A stretch of DNA of 64,000 nucleotides from Bondarzewia mesenterica (taxonomy: Eukaryota > Basidiomycota > Agaricomycetes > Russulales > Bondarzewiaceae). How positions within the stretch are numbered: the first letter of the stretch is position 1; every line of letters starts with the position of its first letter. Position numbers and translations under genes: made by a program. This document shows, piece by piece, positions 11,110 through 23,776 of the stretch. Below the pieces are notes generated by a model. The model did no database searches. It worked only from the letters and a program-made list of their open reading frames with translations, and was not told where the DNA came from. The stretch covers positions 1 to 64,000 of the forward strand of contig SGPL01000063.1 of NCBI GenBank assembly GCA_004802705.1, written 5' to 3'.

Positions 11110-13505
11110 TCAAACAGACACTTTCTCGTCCATTTCGTCGTGCTACAGTCAACCAAAGCAAATCAGTATCCATCCAATACCGACCTGGCAGACAAAGAAA
11201 GCTCACCGCAAAACCCTTCCTCCCACCTTCGGCCTTGACCTCCTCCAACGACCTCTTCCCAACACCCCTCCCAATCTTCCACGCCGTAAACGCATGCCCC
11301 TCCTCAAACACCGCCTCAATTTCCTCCAACGTCCGTCCGGCCGTCTCCGGGAAACAAAACAGCACATGCAAAAACGCCGCAAAGTTGAACGTCCCAAAGA
11401 TGAAATACGTCTTGTAGGCGATGCTGCTCAGACCGGGCGGAACAGCCCACGCGAGCGCAAAGTTGAAGAGCCAATTGGTGGCGGTGGAAAGGGAGACGGC
11501 CTTGGCGCGCACACGCATCGGGAAGATTTCGGCGGGATACGTCCAGCTTCAGGGTGTCAGTGAAAAATGACTATGTCAGTGCGGTACACGTCGACGGGAA
11601 AGAGCGGGTTAAACGTACCTGACAGGGCCCATCGTGATAGCGAAACTGTATCCCCCACGCATCAGCAACGTTCGAAAAAAAAGAAGAGAAAAGTGAGGTA
11701 CCTGCAAACGAAGAAGTAAGAGCACACGATGATGCCCTTTGTAACTCCATTATGACCATCGATGACCCACACCCGCGCATTATCAACACTGCCCCAATGC
11801 CCGTACCGGCCTTGCAGTCCCCCGACAAGCATGAGCCAGAATCCCATAAACAGCGTGCCCACGAGCAACATCGGGCGGCGGCCCCAGCGGTCAATGTACA
11901 AGATCGCCGGCACTGGGAGAATGGTGGATAAGGAGGAGGTTAGGGGGAGGAGGGAGGGAGGACCCACCAGTCAATGCAACGTTAAGCACGTACTGCACGG
12001 AATCTGCGATGAGGTTTCCCCGACGGCCCGTGAGACCTGCGCCTTGGAACACATAAACGATGTAATACCTATGGTGCCCGACAAAGAAACAAAGAAACGC
12101 ACAAATAAAAGAACGATTAGAATATAACCCACCCACCCCAAAAAAGGAAGAAAGGAAGAAAGGGAAGAAGGATACGAACATCATGATATTCATCCCCGAA
12201 AGCTGGGACCACATCTGCAAGGATGCGCCGAGGCCGACGCGGCGGACGATCCCAGGCTTGAGGAGGTCGAGGTAAGACTTTGCGCCTTCGGCGCGCTCAA
12301 AGTGGACTTGCTGCTTGATCTCCTCAAACTCAAGCTGCACGAGCGCGTTCAATGGGTCTCCCTTGCCATGCAGGTCGGCGAGAATCTGTAGCGCTTCGGG
12401 TTCCCTAAACGGACGCCGACAATCGTTCGATCAGCATGGTCTTCCCCTCAAAAAAACCTATAAAAAAGGGTGACGGGAACAGAACGCACCGATCATGATC
12501 GACCAGCCAACGCGGAGATTCCGGAAAAATGACCATGCCGATGGACAGCACGATGGCCGGTATCATCTGCAAGCCCCACGGGATCCTGAACGAAGCAACA
12601 CCATTGATGTACGAACACCCGAACTGGACGAAGTACTGCAGTAGAATCCCCCATGTGATGGACCACTGTTGCATCGCGACGAGGCGACCACGGATGGCGG
12701 GCGCAGTGATTTCGGATTGGTACAAAGGCACAACGGCCGACGCAACGCCCACCGACAATCCAGAGATGACGCGACCAGCGACGAGCATCCCGCGGTTCTG
12801 CATCACCCATTTCCAATACATACACCACACACCCACTCCGTTCAGAGACATGCGCGAGAAAGGGGAATGTAAGTACGTACGATGGCGGCACACTGGAGGA
12901 TGGAGCCGATGACCCAAATGAGGCCGGAGAGGATGATTGTCTTTTTGCGTCCTATCTTGTCAGCGAGGGTGCTGACGGCCAACGCGCCGAAGAAGGAGCC
13001 CGCAGGCATAGCTGCGACGATCGCGCCTTGCGCATTCGGGCCGGGCTGCGTAGCACGACGACAAATGTAAAAAATTAAAATTAAAAAAAAATCAAAGATG
13101 AAGTGTGAGGAGACTCACGTGTCCGAATTCCGCCTTGTATGCGTTATTCTATTGGAAGTTAGTGAGCGTTATTCGAAAGAGTTAGGTTATAGTAAACGAC
13201 TGCACGCACGTTGAGGACACCGGACATGGACGAGATGTCCAGCCCAAAGAGGCCACCACCGATACATGCGAACGAGCCTACGATGTACTGCTCGAGCAGA
13301 AATATATACACACATACATGAAAGCAAAGGCAAGATACCAAGAGAAACAAGACAAGTGAAGTGTCGGTTGTGGTGAGCGATCTGTTGAGGTTTGAAAGGA
13401 ATGTACGTACAGGGTTAGAGGCGATCCTAGCGCTGTACTATAATATGAGTTAGCGACCCGTCAGATCGTCAACAAGTAGAGGAGGCAGCTAGTACGTACA
13501 CCCAT
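11110..13505 (-). CDS. MFS sugar transporter
   Basis: Sugar porter of the major facilitator superfamily, a 12-helix plasma-membrane protein. The family signatures appear in order: GGGLFGLDISSMSGVLN, DKIGRKKTII, AGRVISGLSVGVASAVVPLY, FPESPRWLVDHDR, DRWGRRPMLLVGT and CFPETAGRTLEEIEAVFEEG. The start at 13505 gives MGYSARIASNPYIVGSFACI after removing two introns with GTACGT donors. The last exon (11142-11110) is tiny and gives HDEMDEKVSV before a TGA, a tail common in these transporters. There are about ten introns. A TATAAAAT lies about 112 bp upstream of the ATG. The substrate, hexose or another sugar, cannot be told from the sequence. Confidence 0.9.
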
Positions 13506-13616
13506 GGTGACTTGAGGTGCTGGACTCTTGTCCTGAAAAAAAAGGTAAGGGAGGAGAAGGGGGATGAGAGGAGCGAGGGCGTAAACCGAGACGTGATTGA
13601 GAGGCGCCTGTACGGC

Positions 13617-13624
13617 ATTTTATA
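13617..13624 (-). promoter_or_regulatory. Putative TATA box of sugar transporter
   Basis: TATAAAAT on the minus strand, about 112 bp upstream of the transporter ATG. The distance allows a 5' UTR of roughly 80 nt. Confidence 0.5.
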
Positions 13625-16600
13625 GTGACACGGGGCCGCAAAAAACGCGCCCTAAAAGACCCATGAAATGATGTCCGCGCAATCAAACATTGCTCGTTCT
13701 AGGATGGACGGACCCGCCATTCGCGTGGAGAGGGAGAAGACTCTGTGTTGGTGAGGTCGCGTGATGGTGGGGTGTGCCAGATGAGGCACGTCTGTGTCTG
13801 TGGAAGGTTTAAAGAGCGCGGTTGTCTGGAACCAAAGTTTGTTCACATGTTCAACCTTGTACGACACTCATATCAGCTTCTTTTGTTAATAATTTGGTTT
13901 GGAGAGAAGGAGAGATGCACCCAAACTACATATCGCACCCCACCTCTGAGTCTTGGATGGACAAACATTTGTCGATCGTGAGCGTTTAAACGGAGAAAGC
14001 CAACTTTTCTCCCCGCAATTAAAGTAGCGAGCACGAGAGGGCCACGGGCAGCATGATGATAACCGAATTCGGTGACCATGGATACATGATAGGATCCGTC
14101 TGGCATGAATGCTCGCGCTCAGAGCTCAGCGACCAGGACGAGAGCATGCTGGACTCACCGCGCGGTCACGGAAAAGGGTAGTCCATCCATTGAACAGCGT
14201 TATCCTTTGAAAAAAGCGCCCGAACCAGTGCGCATGACGAGTGCGCACATGTGGTTTCTGCGTACCTTTTCGTGTTGGTGTGCACGCCGGCCCGTATCTA
14301 CCGTGTAAGTATCGCTCCACCACACAATACAACGCCTCACCGCTCCCGCTCTCGAAGTTCCAAAGCCCTGCTTCTGGGGCGTCGACGTCGGCGGTAGTCC
14401 TCCCGCTTTTATTTACTTCCTAGGGTCTACAATATAGATTTCTAGTCGAGATCCCCGGTACTGGCTGCCTACTTTCTGACCTACTTGTGCGTGGATGCAG
14501 CCTTTGTGTGGTGTCCGTTAGCATGCATTGCCTGTCCACGTCAACCGCACCCCCGTAAATGGCATTTGAGTGGTGCAGATAGTTCGCTACAGCTCGACAG
14601 TCCCGTCNNNNANGNNNTANAGGNNANAAAGNNNAANNANNCTNNNCANGNNGNTGCNTCNNNNGNNCNTNNNNTNNNNANNNNGTCNNNNTGNNCAGTT
14701 GAGNTTGANNNGGNGTTTGNACNNNNNNNNGNNNANATGTTTGCCTTTCAATGNAGAACAGACTATGCCTGTGATAGCGTACGACGATTAGGAANGATAA
14801 CTGCGNGGAACATAAGGTCGCGCNTTNGNCNAAGGGAGTCTCCGTCAAGGGACGGATATAAGAAGGGAGCACTGCAATCGTATCAGAAAAGGACGAACTG
14901 TTTTCCAGATGTCACGAATTCGCGACATAAGGGTGAAATTTGTAGACAATCTCATTTTAACCTGTTTTCTATGATCTTTCCCGGGAAATGACCCGAAAGC
15001 GCATTCACTGTGTACACCCCAACTGGCCTGACGAGCTTCATGATCAGGCATTTCAAAGAGTCACTACTTAGGAGGACGCAGTGAGTGTTCTCAAAATAGA
15101 GTTATTGCAGTGAGTTGCTTATATTTATGTTACGGGAGCTCGTCCTGATGGCCCTGCCTCCATTTTGCATTGTAGTGTTCTGTGACATGATTGTTGTGGA
15201 TTCGACGTCGTCCATGTGTTCTACCTCATGTTTCTGTCTCCTATGCGGGATCATGTAAGATTTTGTTAGAGGTCCATCGTGTTCCAGNCAGCGACGTCTG
15301 TTGACCATCGGTTTGGGTCGCCCCTTCATCGATATCTCCTTTGCTTTCTGAAAAATGAGTTTACGCACATACGGCGTTCCTTGGAATGGTGGGTGAGATG
15401 GCGCTATTATTTTTTCCGTTCAATGACGCTGATATTTTGCTATTCTGAAGGTTTCGTTGACCCTCCAGTCAGCAAGGACATTCCTGTAACGATCTTGTGT
15501 AGCGTATGCATTTAAAATAGCACTGATTTGTGACATCTTAGTCGAGCCGGCCCAGGGCCTTACTTATCTTATAATACAGGTTCTTCCGATCTCAAGGTTC
15601 GTGGAACCTAGTATCTTTTTAACGATCACTTGGTGATGTAGGAGACACTGCAAGCAATATCATCGTGACTGCTTGGAAATCGATGCCCTTGACCCTGTCG
15701 CCGCAGTCTCCTGTTAGCTGCATCACCGGTATACAATGTCTTTTGTTCTCTCACATCTGGATTAGGGCAGTGATTATCGACAACGAGGGGCTCAGGTTTC
15801 ACGCATAACCTCGTGAAGGTGCAATTATAGCTGGAATCGTGAGTGTTTGGTTGTTTTACAAAATGAAAACGCCCGAGCGCTGGGTCCTCGAGGATGAAGC
15901 GCTGAGTTCTGGCCTCCCGCATCCCTCGTTTACTGAAGATCACCTGAGCTTGCTGTCCTGTAAGCTCAAACTTTATGGCAGTGCTTCTTCATCTCAGGCT
16001 AACCACGTTTCCTTGATATCTTGATATGCGAGGCTTCCATACGTAACCTTGATGTACGGCGTTTCATCCCGCAAGTCTGCAATCACGTATGTAGAGGACC
16101 TCGAATTACCTCTTCTTCTGAGAACTGTCGGCGCAATCTATGCACTGTTCAATTGGACTCTACCAGAAGAGCTGTCACCGTCGTGTTCTTTGGGTAAGTG
16201 GCTCTTTGAGTGCATTTATGGATAGCATTTAGTTGATCATTGCAGCAATCGATGGTTCAACATCGCTTCGAAGGTGAGGGCATCACAAGATAGTCCCATG
16301 CTGCATGCACGAACCAAATCATGTTCAATAACGCGCTGCAACTTTTCGTGTACCTTCCAACACGCTCTTTTCATCATGTATCTGGGTGTGCTTGCCAAGA
16401 CTAGCTTTATATGGCTAGAATGTATTTGTTCTCGTTAACGCTCTTCGTAAGTATGCGTTTCGTAAATATGAATCGACTATCCGTCAGTGCCCCCCATTCA
16501 ATTCGTTCTAGGTCTATACGATGGTCGATGAATCCGATACAGTGTGGCGTACGTCATTCTGTCAATCACTTCCAGGGAACTAACTGACGAGTCGGAGAAG

Positions 16601-16868
16601 TTCGAAACGGTTACATTGTGACGCTATGGGTTGCATGTTCGCGGCGTCCTATATTTTCTACCTACGTGGAGTCCACGAAACTTATGCATGTGACGAGGAA
16701 GTACGTGAGACGTTTCATCCACCTTTCTAAGGGATGCTCCAAAGTGACTGTCGGTCACGATGACAGCTCCTTGTGAAGGGCTATTGAAAAGGCGAGAATA
16801 GCCTACATACATACCTGAAACTCGCCTTATCTCCCCTCTTGAATCGTCTCCTCGCTGCGTTAACTAGT
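13625..16868. other. 3.2 kb without recognisable gene
   Basis: Apart from the block of N, this stretch has only short open frames on both strands with no family resemblance. A minus-strand frame near 14.1-14.3 kb cannot be placed. The right end should hold the promoter of the helical protein gene that starts at 16869. Confidence 0.4.
14608..14829. other. Block of ambiguous bases
   Basis: More than a hundred N are scattered among called bases, with further single N up to position 15288. This is a low-quality assembly join, and reading frames across it are meaningless. Confidence 0.98.
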
Positions 16869-19805
16869 ATGGCGACTGATCCTGACCCTCACACTTTGGA
16901 ACGATACCGTGCCTCCATCGCTGCTGTGAGTAGTGGGAAGGAGGCCAATGAGGAAGCATGGATGGCCCATTGGTGCTCCTCAAACTGGGCCGAGCTGCTC
17001 CAGCCCGCCCCGCTGAGTATCGCACTCCTGGGATCCATCTTATGCACCGCGTCTGGAACCGACGATTTCAGTAAGCCCTGCACCCACTCTCAACGAGACA
17101 AACTCGCTGAATTTGTTCGAATTGCACCAGGCTTGTTGGCTCCAGCATCCGACGGTAGGTCAAAGTTCGATTGGAAATACGTGAAGCATCCGGATTCATT
17201 CAAGACAAGCCTTATGCAGGCAAGTGCCAACTCTCTCTGCATCTTAATTATTCTGACTCGTTTCAAATCAGATGGTGGGCGATGGATATACAGCCTTTGA
17301 GACGGCTCACAAGAAGATGCAAACTATCCAAGCTTTGTCGGAACAGATGCCCGACGTCATCCGGAACCTTGTCACTGTATTGTAAGTTTCTAAGCTCCCT
17401 CCGATACCGCATCGCGAGAAATGATGATGTCGGCTGCTACTCTAGAGCAACTGGGACACCTATGGAAGTCGAGATGTTTTTTAAAACCGGGCTAGACGAT
17501 CTTCAGTCTTTGGCCCAGAAGTGCGAAGAAGCGGCTCATGCTTCCGTCAAAGGGTTTGAAGATCTTGCTAATTTGAGTCGTGAGCGCTTGAATCTACATC
17601 TTCTGTTTAGACATACGACTGATGATTTGCGAGCAGAGGAACTATCGACAGCTTGTACTTTCAAAGCAGGAACGGCAGAGCAAGATGTTGTTGCCGTGAG
17701 TACTACATGTCATTTTTTTTGGTCAACCGTGACTTCCTCAAAGGTCTGATCACAGAATAACATGCGGCTCAAAGTACTGGCAGAAGAAAAGAAACGAAGG
17801 GACGACGAACTGGAGGTCACCAAGGAGGCACTAGAGATTTCACGCAAGTCCTTCGAAGAAGCGCAGGAAGAGTTCAAACGGGCCGTCAAGTCAATGCCGT
17901 CTGGTTGGAGTATTCTTGGCATGAATATCGTGGAGGGTTTGATAGGGGTTGTCGGTCAGCCTTTTTCTTCTGCCTCCATGGACAAATTGCTCAAAGATAT
18001 GAATTATTAGCATCCGCGGCCAGTATTGCCGCTTCTACTGCCATTCAGCCAATTTCCTATGCTAAGGAGACGCTCAAGCGCCACAAGACACCCAAAACCG
18101 CAGATGAGAAAGTCGAGCGATTGCTCAGCACTCTCAACGTTCCCGAAAACCTGATTGATCCTGGGCTCCCACAGGCTCAGCTTATCGAGAGATACATTTT
18201 TGCCCTAAAGGAGCTGTTATATAGTTCAGAGGAAGGGCGCGACTCAGAGCCGAATTGGGCGAAGCTCCGCACGGTCGACGGGAAGAACGATGGCATATAT
18301 CTCCAGTATGCTCTCCAGAACTCGCGAAGTGTCCTCGATCAATCCAAGCCCATATCGGCCTCTCTCTGCAAAATTCTCGACCTCTGCATCCCAGTAAGTA
18401 TCGGCCCTTATCTGAGTTGTGTCAAAGAATTCTGACAGGACGACGCAAGATCTTGAATGACTTGGTCGCCAGAGCGAAGTCGGCACACATCGATGATACC
18501 TCAAGTATCGCTGCGTACCGTACTACCGTCGATAAAGCTATCGCGGAAGCCGAACGCATAAGCCAGATTGCTTCTTTTGCGGCACAAATGTCTGGAACAA
18601 CTGCCACTGGACTGGCTTATCCCAAGACTCCAAAAATTTCCGGCAAGGCTTCCGAAGTCGCTATACAAGCTGCCCAACACAGGATCGAGCTGATGCGCAC
18701 CAGCTTGACATCCTCTCGCGATGCGTTCTATAATGTGTCCCAACAACGACAACAGCAGCAGAGCGAGATTACTAACACGATCTTGGAGTTGAGCCGGCTC
18801 AACCTTGCCAATGTCAGTGTTCGAGGTCAGTGTGTATCACATTATGCGCGTGATTCCATCTGAGTGATATTGACTTTGTCTGTCATCTCGCGATCCCAGA
18901 TATCATTCCGATCCTGCGGAAGTCTGTGGCTTTATTTGGTATCCTACGTGCTCGGTTCTCCCAACTAGCACAATTCTTCGGCTCTATCACCTCTCTCATT
19001 ACCGACGTCATGGTCCCCTCTACTGGACGTCTCATGGAGTCTCTTCATCACGGGGAAAAAATGATTCTATCCGGAGTTTCTTTGGGCGGTATGTTATTCT
19101 TTTGGAGCGCATGCAGGCATCACTTACATTCCGCTCAGACTTTACGCGAGACTTGATCTATAGGCAGTGTATGGCCCCTCTGAAGTATGTCTCTTGCTTT
19201 TCTTACTAAGTGTTCTTTGAATCTGATCGCGTTTCAGAGTTGCAATGCTCACCAACAAGGTCAGCAATATTTACGTGCGGGTGAGTACCGAGCACATTCT
19301 GCCGGCTCAGCGAAAAGTGGTGAGGACTTTACGACTTCTGGGAAATCTTGTTCTAACGAAGAGAAGGCTGAGATGTTAGAATTTTCGGATAATACGGAAG
19401 AAGGGCGGAAGGTTCTGATGTCCAGCCTCGCTGCGAAACAAATATCGCTCCAAGACATGGCGACCAGGCAGTCAGAAGAGGTAAGCCATATTCCTGAATA
19501 ACATGCTCAGTTCTAACCTGTGTGATCTCTTTCGTCAGATCCTTGCATTGATCGAGAGAGACCAGCAGCAATTCCGCAAAACCGTCGATACTCGTCTTGA
19601 AAAGATCATGAACGCTCTCCAGACCGTATATCCATCGATTACATCGAGCCCTCCAGCAGCCATCCAGGCAGTGGCCGAAGCTCACGTCCGAGAAGTAACG
19701 GAGACCACGGTAAATAGTGATGACTATGCCGACGCTATTTTCACATCTGGGACGGCAAGTGAGTCGGCGCCAGCGAGAAGAGGAAGGGGAAGCGACTTGA
19801 TGTGA
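16869..19805 (+). CDS. Long helical protein with central hydrophobic segment
   Basis: Family not recognised with certainty. A twelve-exon model (16869-17219, 17272-17381, 17446-17579, 17637-17695, 17756-17954, 18011-18397, 18439-18825, 18900-19088, 19139-19184, 19238-19319, 19364-19480, 19539-19805) gives exactly 776 codons with the TGA. The N-terminal about 115 residues look globular. A coiled coil (about residues 220-260, rich in Glu and Lys) runs into MPSGWSILGMNIVEGLIG and an Ala/Ser-rich stretch ASAASIAASTA, then more helices. A second hydrophobic region follows DIIPILRKSVALFGILR. The C-terminus is another charged helix. There is no signal peptide. Helix, hydrophobic hairpin, helix is the plan of alpha-helical membrane-active proteins, but also of some scaffold proteins. 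The first intron appears to be GC..AG. The junction near 18398-18438 is short (41 nt) and is the weakest. Converges on 20431-21557. Confidence 0.6.
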
Positions 19806-20430
19806 CATGGCGACACTGTTAATTGTGTAGCGAATCTTCATCTTGAGTGTGTCCTGCCGTCTGCTGACATGAATGTAACGCCAGACTTGGAGAGCATAAA
19901 TTCATCGAGCGATTGAGCACCAGCAGATGAGGATCGGGTTGAAGGTAGCCTCCCGGGGGGCAACGTTTTCATGTCTGACGAGTCCACTACAAGTCCGCTG
20001 TCACGCCGACTCGTACGCTCGTCAGGGATGTGCGAAACGATGCAATCTATGTAGGCCAAGGTTTTTTCGACGCAGGAACGCGCCAGTGACCAAAATTTAG
20101 GATTGAAAATTAAGGATAAATGGGCTTTGCATCCTGCACACCGTGTACCAGCATGCATACAGCGTGTTGCGTGCACTGAATGAGCACTGAGCTTTTGGCT
20201 GGGTCTCGAATTCATCCTTGATGCTTTCAGCTAGCATACAACTTGGAGCATATACTGAAGTTGGAAGGACCATGCATGTCTATTTGGGCCTCGTCGATAT
20301 ATGGACATTCGCCCGAGTAGAACCTGCCTTCAACAAATCCACAAGAGGACATGCACGCTAGAACTGAAACAGGACAGAAGGGGAACAATATCGGTCTACG
20401 GCATTCATGAAGACGTAGGTGTCATGATAC
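19806..20430. other. Spacer between convergent helical genes
   Basis: About 0.6 kb between the two convergent stop codons. A minus-strand open frame here (19838-20215) has no recognisable features. Probably the two 3' ends. Confidence 0.45.
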
Positions 20431-21557
20431 TCAAACAAGTCCAACAAGTAAAGCATCATCTGTACCCGCAATGAAACGCAAAGAATCGTCGAACAGCGCC
20501 GTATCGGTAATGAACAAGCCCGTCAAGTGCGCATTCACGTCCATCAACACCTGCAGCCTCGTGATTGCAGTCACGAAGCCAGACGCAGATTGTATAGCAT
20601 CCCATGACGACATGCTAGCAGCGAGTCCACCGAGAAAGATGCTGACATCGAATGCAATGTTCATTATCTCTAGCATGTGCTGACGATCGCGGTCAAGAGT
20701 CTTCTGGGAACTCTCCAGTGTCGGCTTTAGCTCTTTCAGTTGGTCTAGCAGGCCGCTTAATCTGCGGACAGACTCCTGATGCGAGGATAGCTGCGTGCGC
20801 GCTGCATCCATGCGACCCTGTGCGTCTTCGCGGTTGGCGGAAAGGGTCGAGATCAGCTGTTCCTGCTCTCGTATGTGCTGGAAGAGGTCCCCCCAATCGA
20901 ACATTGTGCCGATACCGAATGTGAGGAAATGCCTAGAAACCAATATGAACATGATAAGAATTAGGTGTAATGATGACACGAGGGAAGTGGCTGCACTTTC
21001 CTGACGACAGCAACGGTATTTAATCCAACAAGATTGCCCTCCGCCTGGGCTCGTGTCTCCTCTGCACGCCGAATGTCATTTTGGGCAGCACCGATAGTCT
21101 GCCGCGAACTTTCGATCTGTTCTTCATTTCTTTGAACCTCCACCCGCAACACGTCGACCATCTCTCTGACCTGCCGACCGCATGTCTCCGCCTTGGACGT
21201 CAAATAGGTGACCTCGGTAGTGGTGTCCTTGGTACGCTCCAGCGCCGACCGAGCGAGGTGATGAATAGCTTCGAATTGGCTATGCGCCAGAGAGGCCATG
21301 CTACGTGCAGAGGCGATTGCAGTGCGCTGCGAGGACCTACCGGCTGCAGGATCGAGTGCGAGGTCACGAACGAGATCCCCAAGTTGCACGACAGTAGAAA
21401 TGGCTTCATCGCATGGGTCGCGAACACTAGACACGAGGTCATCCTTGAAGTGAGGAATGTGGTGGGAGAAGTATTGCGCTTGCGTGATGATCTCCTGCGC
21501 TTCGTCCATCAATGACTGGGCGCGGGTGTTATCAAAGACTGATTCTAAACTTCCCAT
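20431..21557 (-). CDS. Coiled-coil protein with hydrophobic mid segment
   Basis: Family not recognised. The start at 21557 gives MGSLESVFDNTRAQSLMDEA. About 185 residues of amphipathic helix follow, ending in a charged coiled coil that runs into GNLVGLNTVAVVRK. After one intron the frame resumes with FLTFGIGTMFDWGDLFQHIR, another coiled coil, and a C-terminal hydrophobic part (FDVSIFLGGLAASMSSW and LLVGLV at the end). Total about 355 aa. The exact intron junction (about 21000-20950) does not close in frame with standard GT..AG sites, so it holds either a sequence error or an unusual junction. Like its convergent neighbour it has long helices on both sides of a glycine-rich hydrophobic stretch and no signal peptide. 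Membrane binding is plausible; activity and partners are unknown. Confidence 0.55.
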
Positions 21558-22649
21558 ATCTAATGGGGCACAAAAACAAGCTCAAAATTAGACATTCCAA
21601 ATTTTCTAGCGTTTGTTTGAGATCGGATACCAGATTGAGCACATACCTGTAGAGCGATTGCTGGCCTTGCGTTGGTCGTTCAAGGCGAGATGATAGTTGC
21701 ATATATATGATATAGCACATACCCGAGCCTTATACGTGCGAGTCTTGCGCAGGCACTTCCAGAAGAAACGTGACCGATGGGTGCGTCTCGCGGACGCCTT
21801 GCTTTCAATGCAAGGAGCCTGGTGAGATCATGTCAGGACGATGAATAGAAGTGCTTTAAAGTTTGGTCGTCAAATTGAAAAAAAGTCCTGTAACAGCAAT
21901 GTGACAGCTGAAATAGTGCTAGTAGGAATAGAACGTGACTCCATGAAAGACATACTGACAGACATTTGATGGGGCATCTTCTCGGCCCCATTGTAATGCC
22001 ATCGCCAGGCCATCAATTCGACAAGAACATCCCATCCCAGCGAACAAAGAGAACACGCTGCTGCACAGTTTCAAAAAAAATCTGTGAAAGGGTCATGTCC
22101 GACTCATGATGCCTTTTTGGCTGTGGGCCCGCCGGAGTATACCTTCTATCGCATGTATGTGACTTCTACCGGTTCCGAAAGCGAGTGTCAAACACGGTGG
22201 GGCGGAAGCCACTGTGACATTTGATACCAGCACAGATTATTTAATACGGCATCCGCTATTGAATAGAAATTGAATGGTATTTATGATGCACCACTCGGTA
22301 AACGAGAATTTGCATCATGCATGCAGCGCCGTACGAAGTAAGAGGACGGACACCCGTTTCATACTTATTCCAGGACAACGTCCTAGCTACGACGGCTACC
22401 AAGGAACGCATCGGTGCTGATTGCAATTGGAAGCCCATAGTTTCTAGCTTGGAAGGCGATCCCAGTTGAGGATCCGTTGGGAACGAGTCCAAACCTCTGC
22501 TCCAGGATGTCGCACATATCATAAAACATATTAACAGATGGGAGGTTGAATGCATGCGATTGCCACACCAGACAGAAAGTCAAATATGCGCTTTGGAGTC
22601 CACCAGAACGTCGATTCCTTTTCTAACCTGAATTCGGAATCATGAACCA
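21558..22649. other. Intergenic, no gene recognised
   Basis: About 1.1 kb with the 5' flank of the helical gene and the 3' flank of the sirtuin. A few short frames on the minus strand at 22.25-22.6 kb have no recognisable homology. Confidence 0.45.
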
Positions 22650-23776
22650 TCAGACCCCAAGAGCCCGCGGCAATGTCTCTTCACAAGGTCCCAAGAACAG
22701 AAAGTCAGCTTCCTCGTCACCTTTTGACCGGCCCAGATTGAAAACAGCGACCTTCCCCCCCGCGGTCTTTCACTGTTTTCTGAAACCCGGCAGCAGGATG
22801 CACCTATCGTCATATGATCAGAACAGCGGCCGCCTGTATACTTGCGCAGTCTTACTCACCAGAGATGAAGTCCCGACGACTATAAGCAAATCGCACCAAT
22901 TCAGCCTCCTAGCTATCTCCCCTAAATGTTCCGGCACCTCCCCAAACCAGATGACAGCCGGTCTCAGCAAGCCCCCGCACCGTCCATATCTGTTCTCTCC
23001 CTTCCACTCCTCCCCTCCGCACCGCGGCAGTTGCTCCAAAGGTATATCTCTGTAGCCACTTTCTTCAGTCCCAAGTGATTCTTTCGAAAGTGCAGATGTG
23101 AGCGGTGTATGATAGGAACGTTGGGTGTGTTGACAGGAAGTGCAGCGCGTGGCAAATAGGGAGCCATGCATCTCCAGAATCCGCCCTTCGGCGGAAGCCT
23201 TAATTTCGGGAGAAAATGATTCGATTGCACGAAGGGAGAGGGAGTCGACGTTTTGGGTTATGAGAAGAGGGGGGGAGGTTGGTGAACTTGAGGGGGCGAC
23301 CTTGGCGAGAGTTGATGGGACGAAAAGCGAGGCTATGGCATGATGGGCGGGATTGGGCTTCGCATTGAGGGACCTGATTGATATGCAGCATCAATGATGT
23401 TTGTTTCGCGGCAAAAAAGGAATCGAACTACGTTTCTCGCCGACGGTGATAGAATTGCCACAGGCGACTCGGATTTGTCTTCCAAGCGTCAAGTGAGGCT
23501 AGCTCTTGCACATCCTATGCACAGAGTCAGGATATCTGACCGCAACGATGAGGACTTGCAGAGATTACATGTTTGAGCCATAGTCCATCTGGGCCACGGT
23601 ATGTGGGGATACCTATTGGAGGAATCAGATTCGACAATGGAGCTACTTCAGTGTCAGAGCGGAGACATATACATACCCGATGCCGCTGACAGTCCGGCTC
23701 CTGTGAGTATGATGATACATTGAGAATCAGCTAATGCCGTTCTAAAAGACTGTATGTCAGACGATGGACGCTCCAT
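22650..23776 (-). CDS. SIRT5-like (class III) sirtuin
   Basis: NAD-dependent protein deacylase. The start at 23776 gives [20 protein letters not shown], then [11 protein letters not shown] and, after an intron, [15 protein letters not shown]. The catalytic block is ITQNVDSLS and EMHGSLF, with His as the catalytic residue. Zinc cysteines are CTSC and the pair in [27 protein letters not shown] keeps the Y-x-x-R spacing that in SIRT5 and CobB binds succinyl or malonyl groups, so deacylation of acidic acyl-lysines is likely. The C-terminus [23 protein letters not shown] fits the class. A run of seven G in the coding sense (22761-22755) is one base too long for the conserved frame and as written brings an early stop. 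Given similar cases elsewhere in the window this is probably a base-calling error. About 300 aa. Confidence 0.85.

Noticed and set aside
16869..21557. Firm naming of the convergent helical genes as pore-forming toxins
   Set aside because: Only the architecture fits; no diagnostic motif is visible and other membrane-associated helical families are equally possible.
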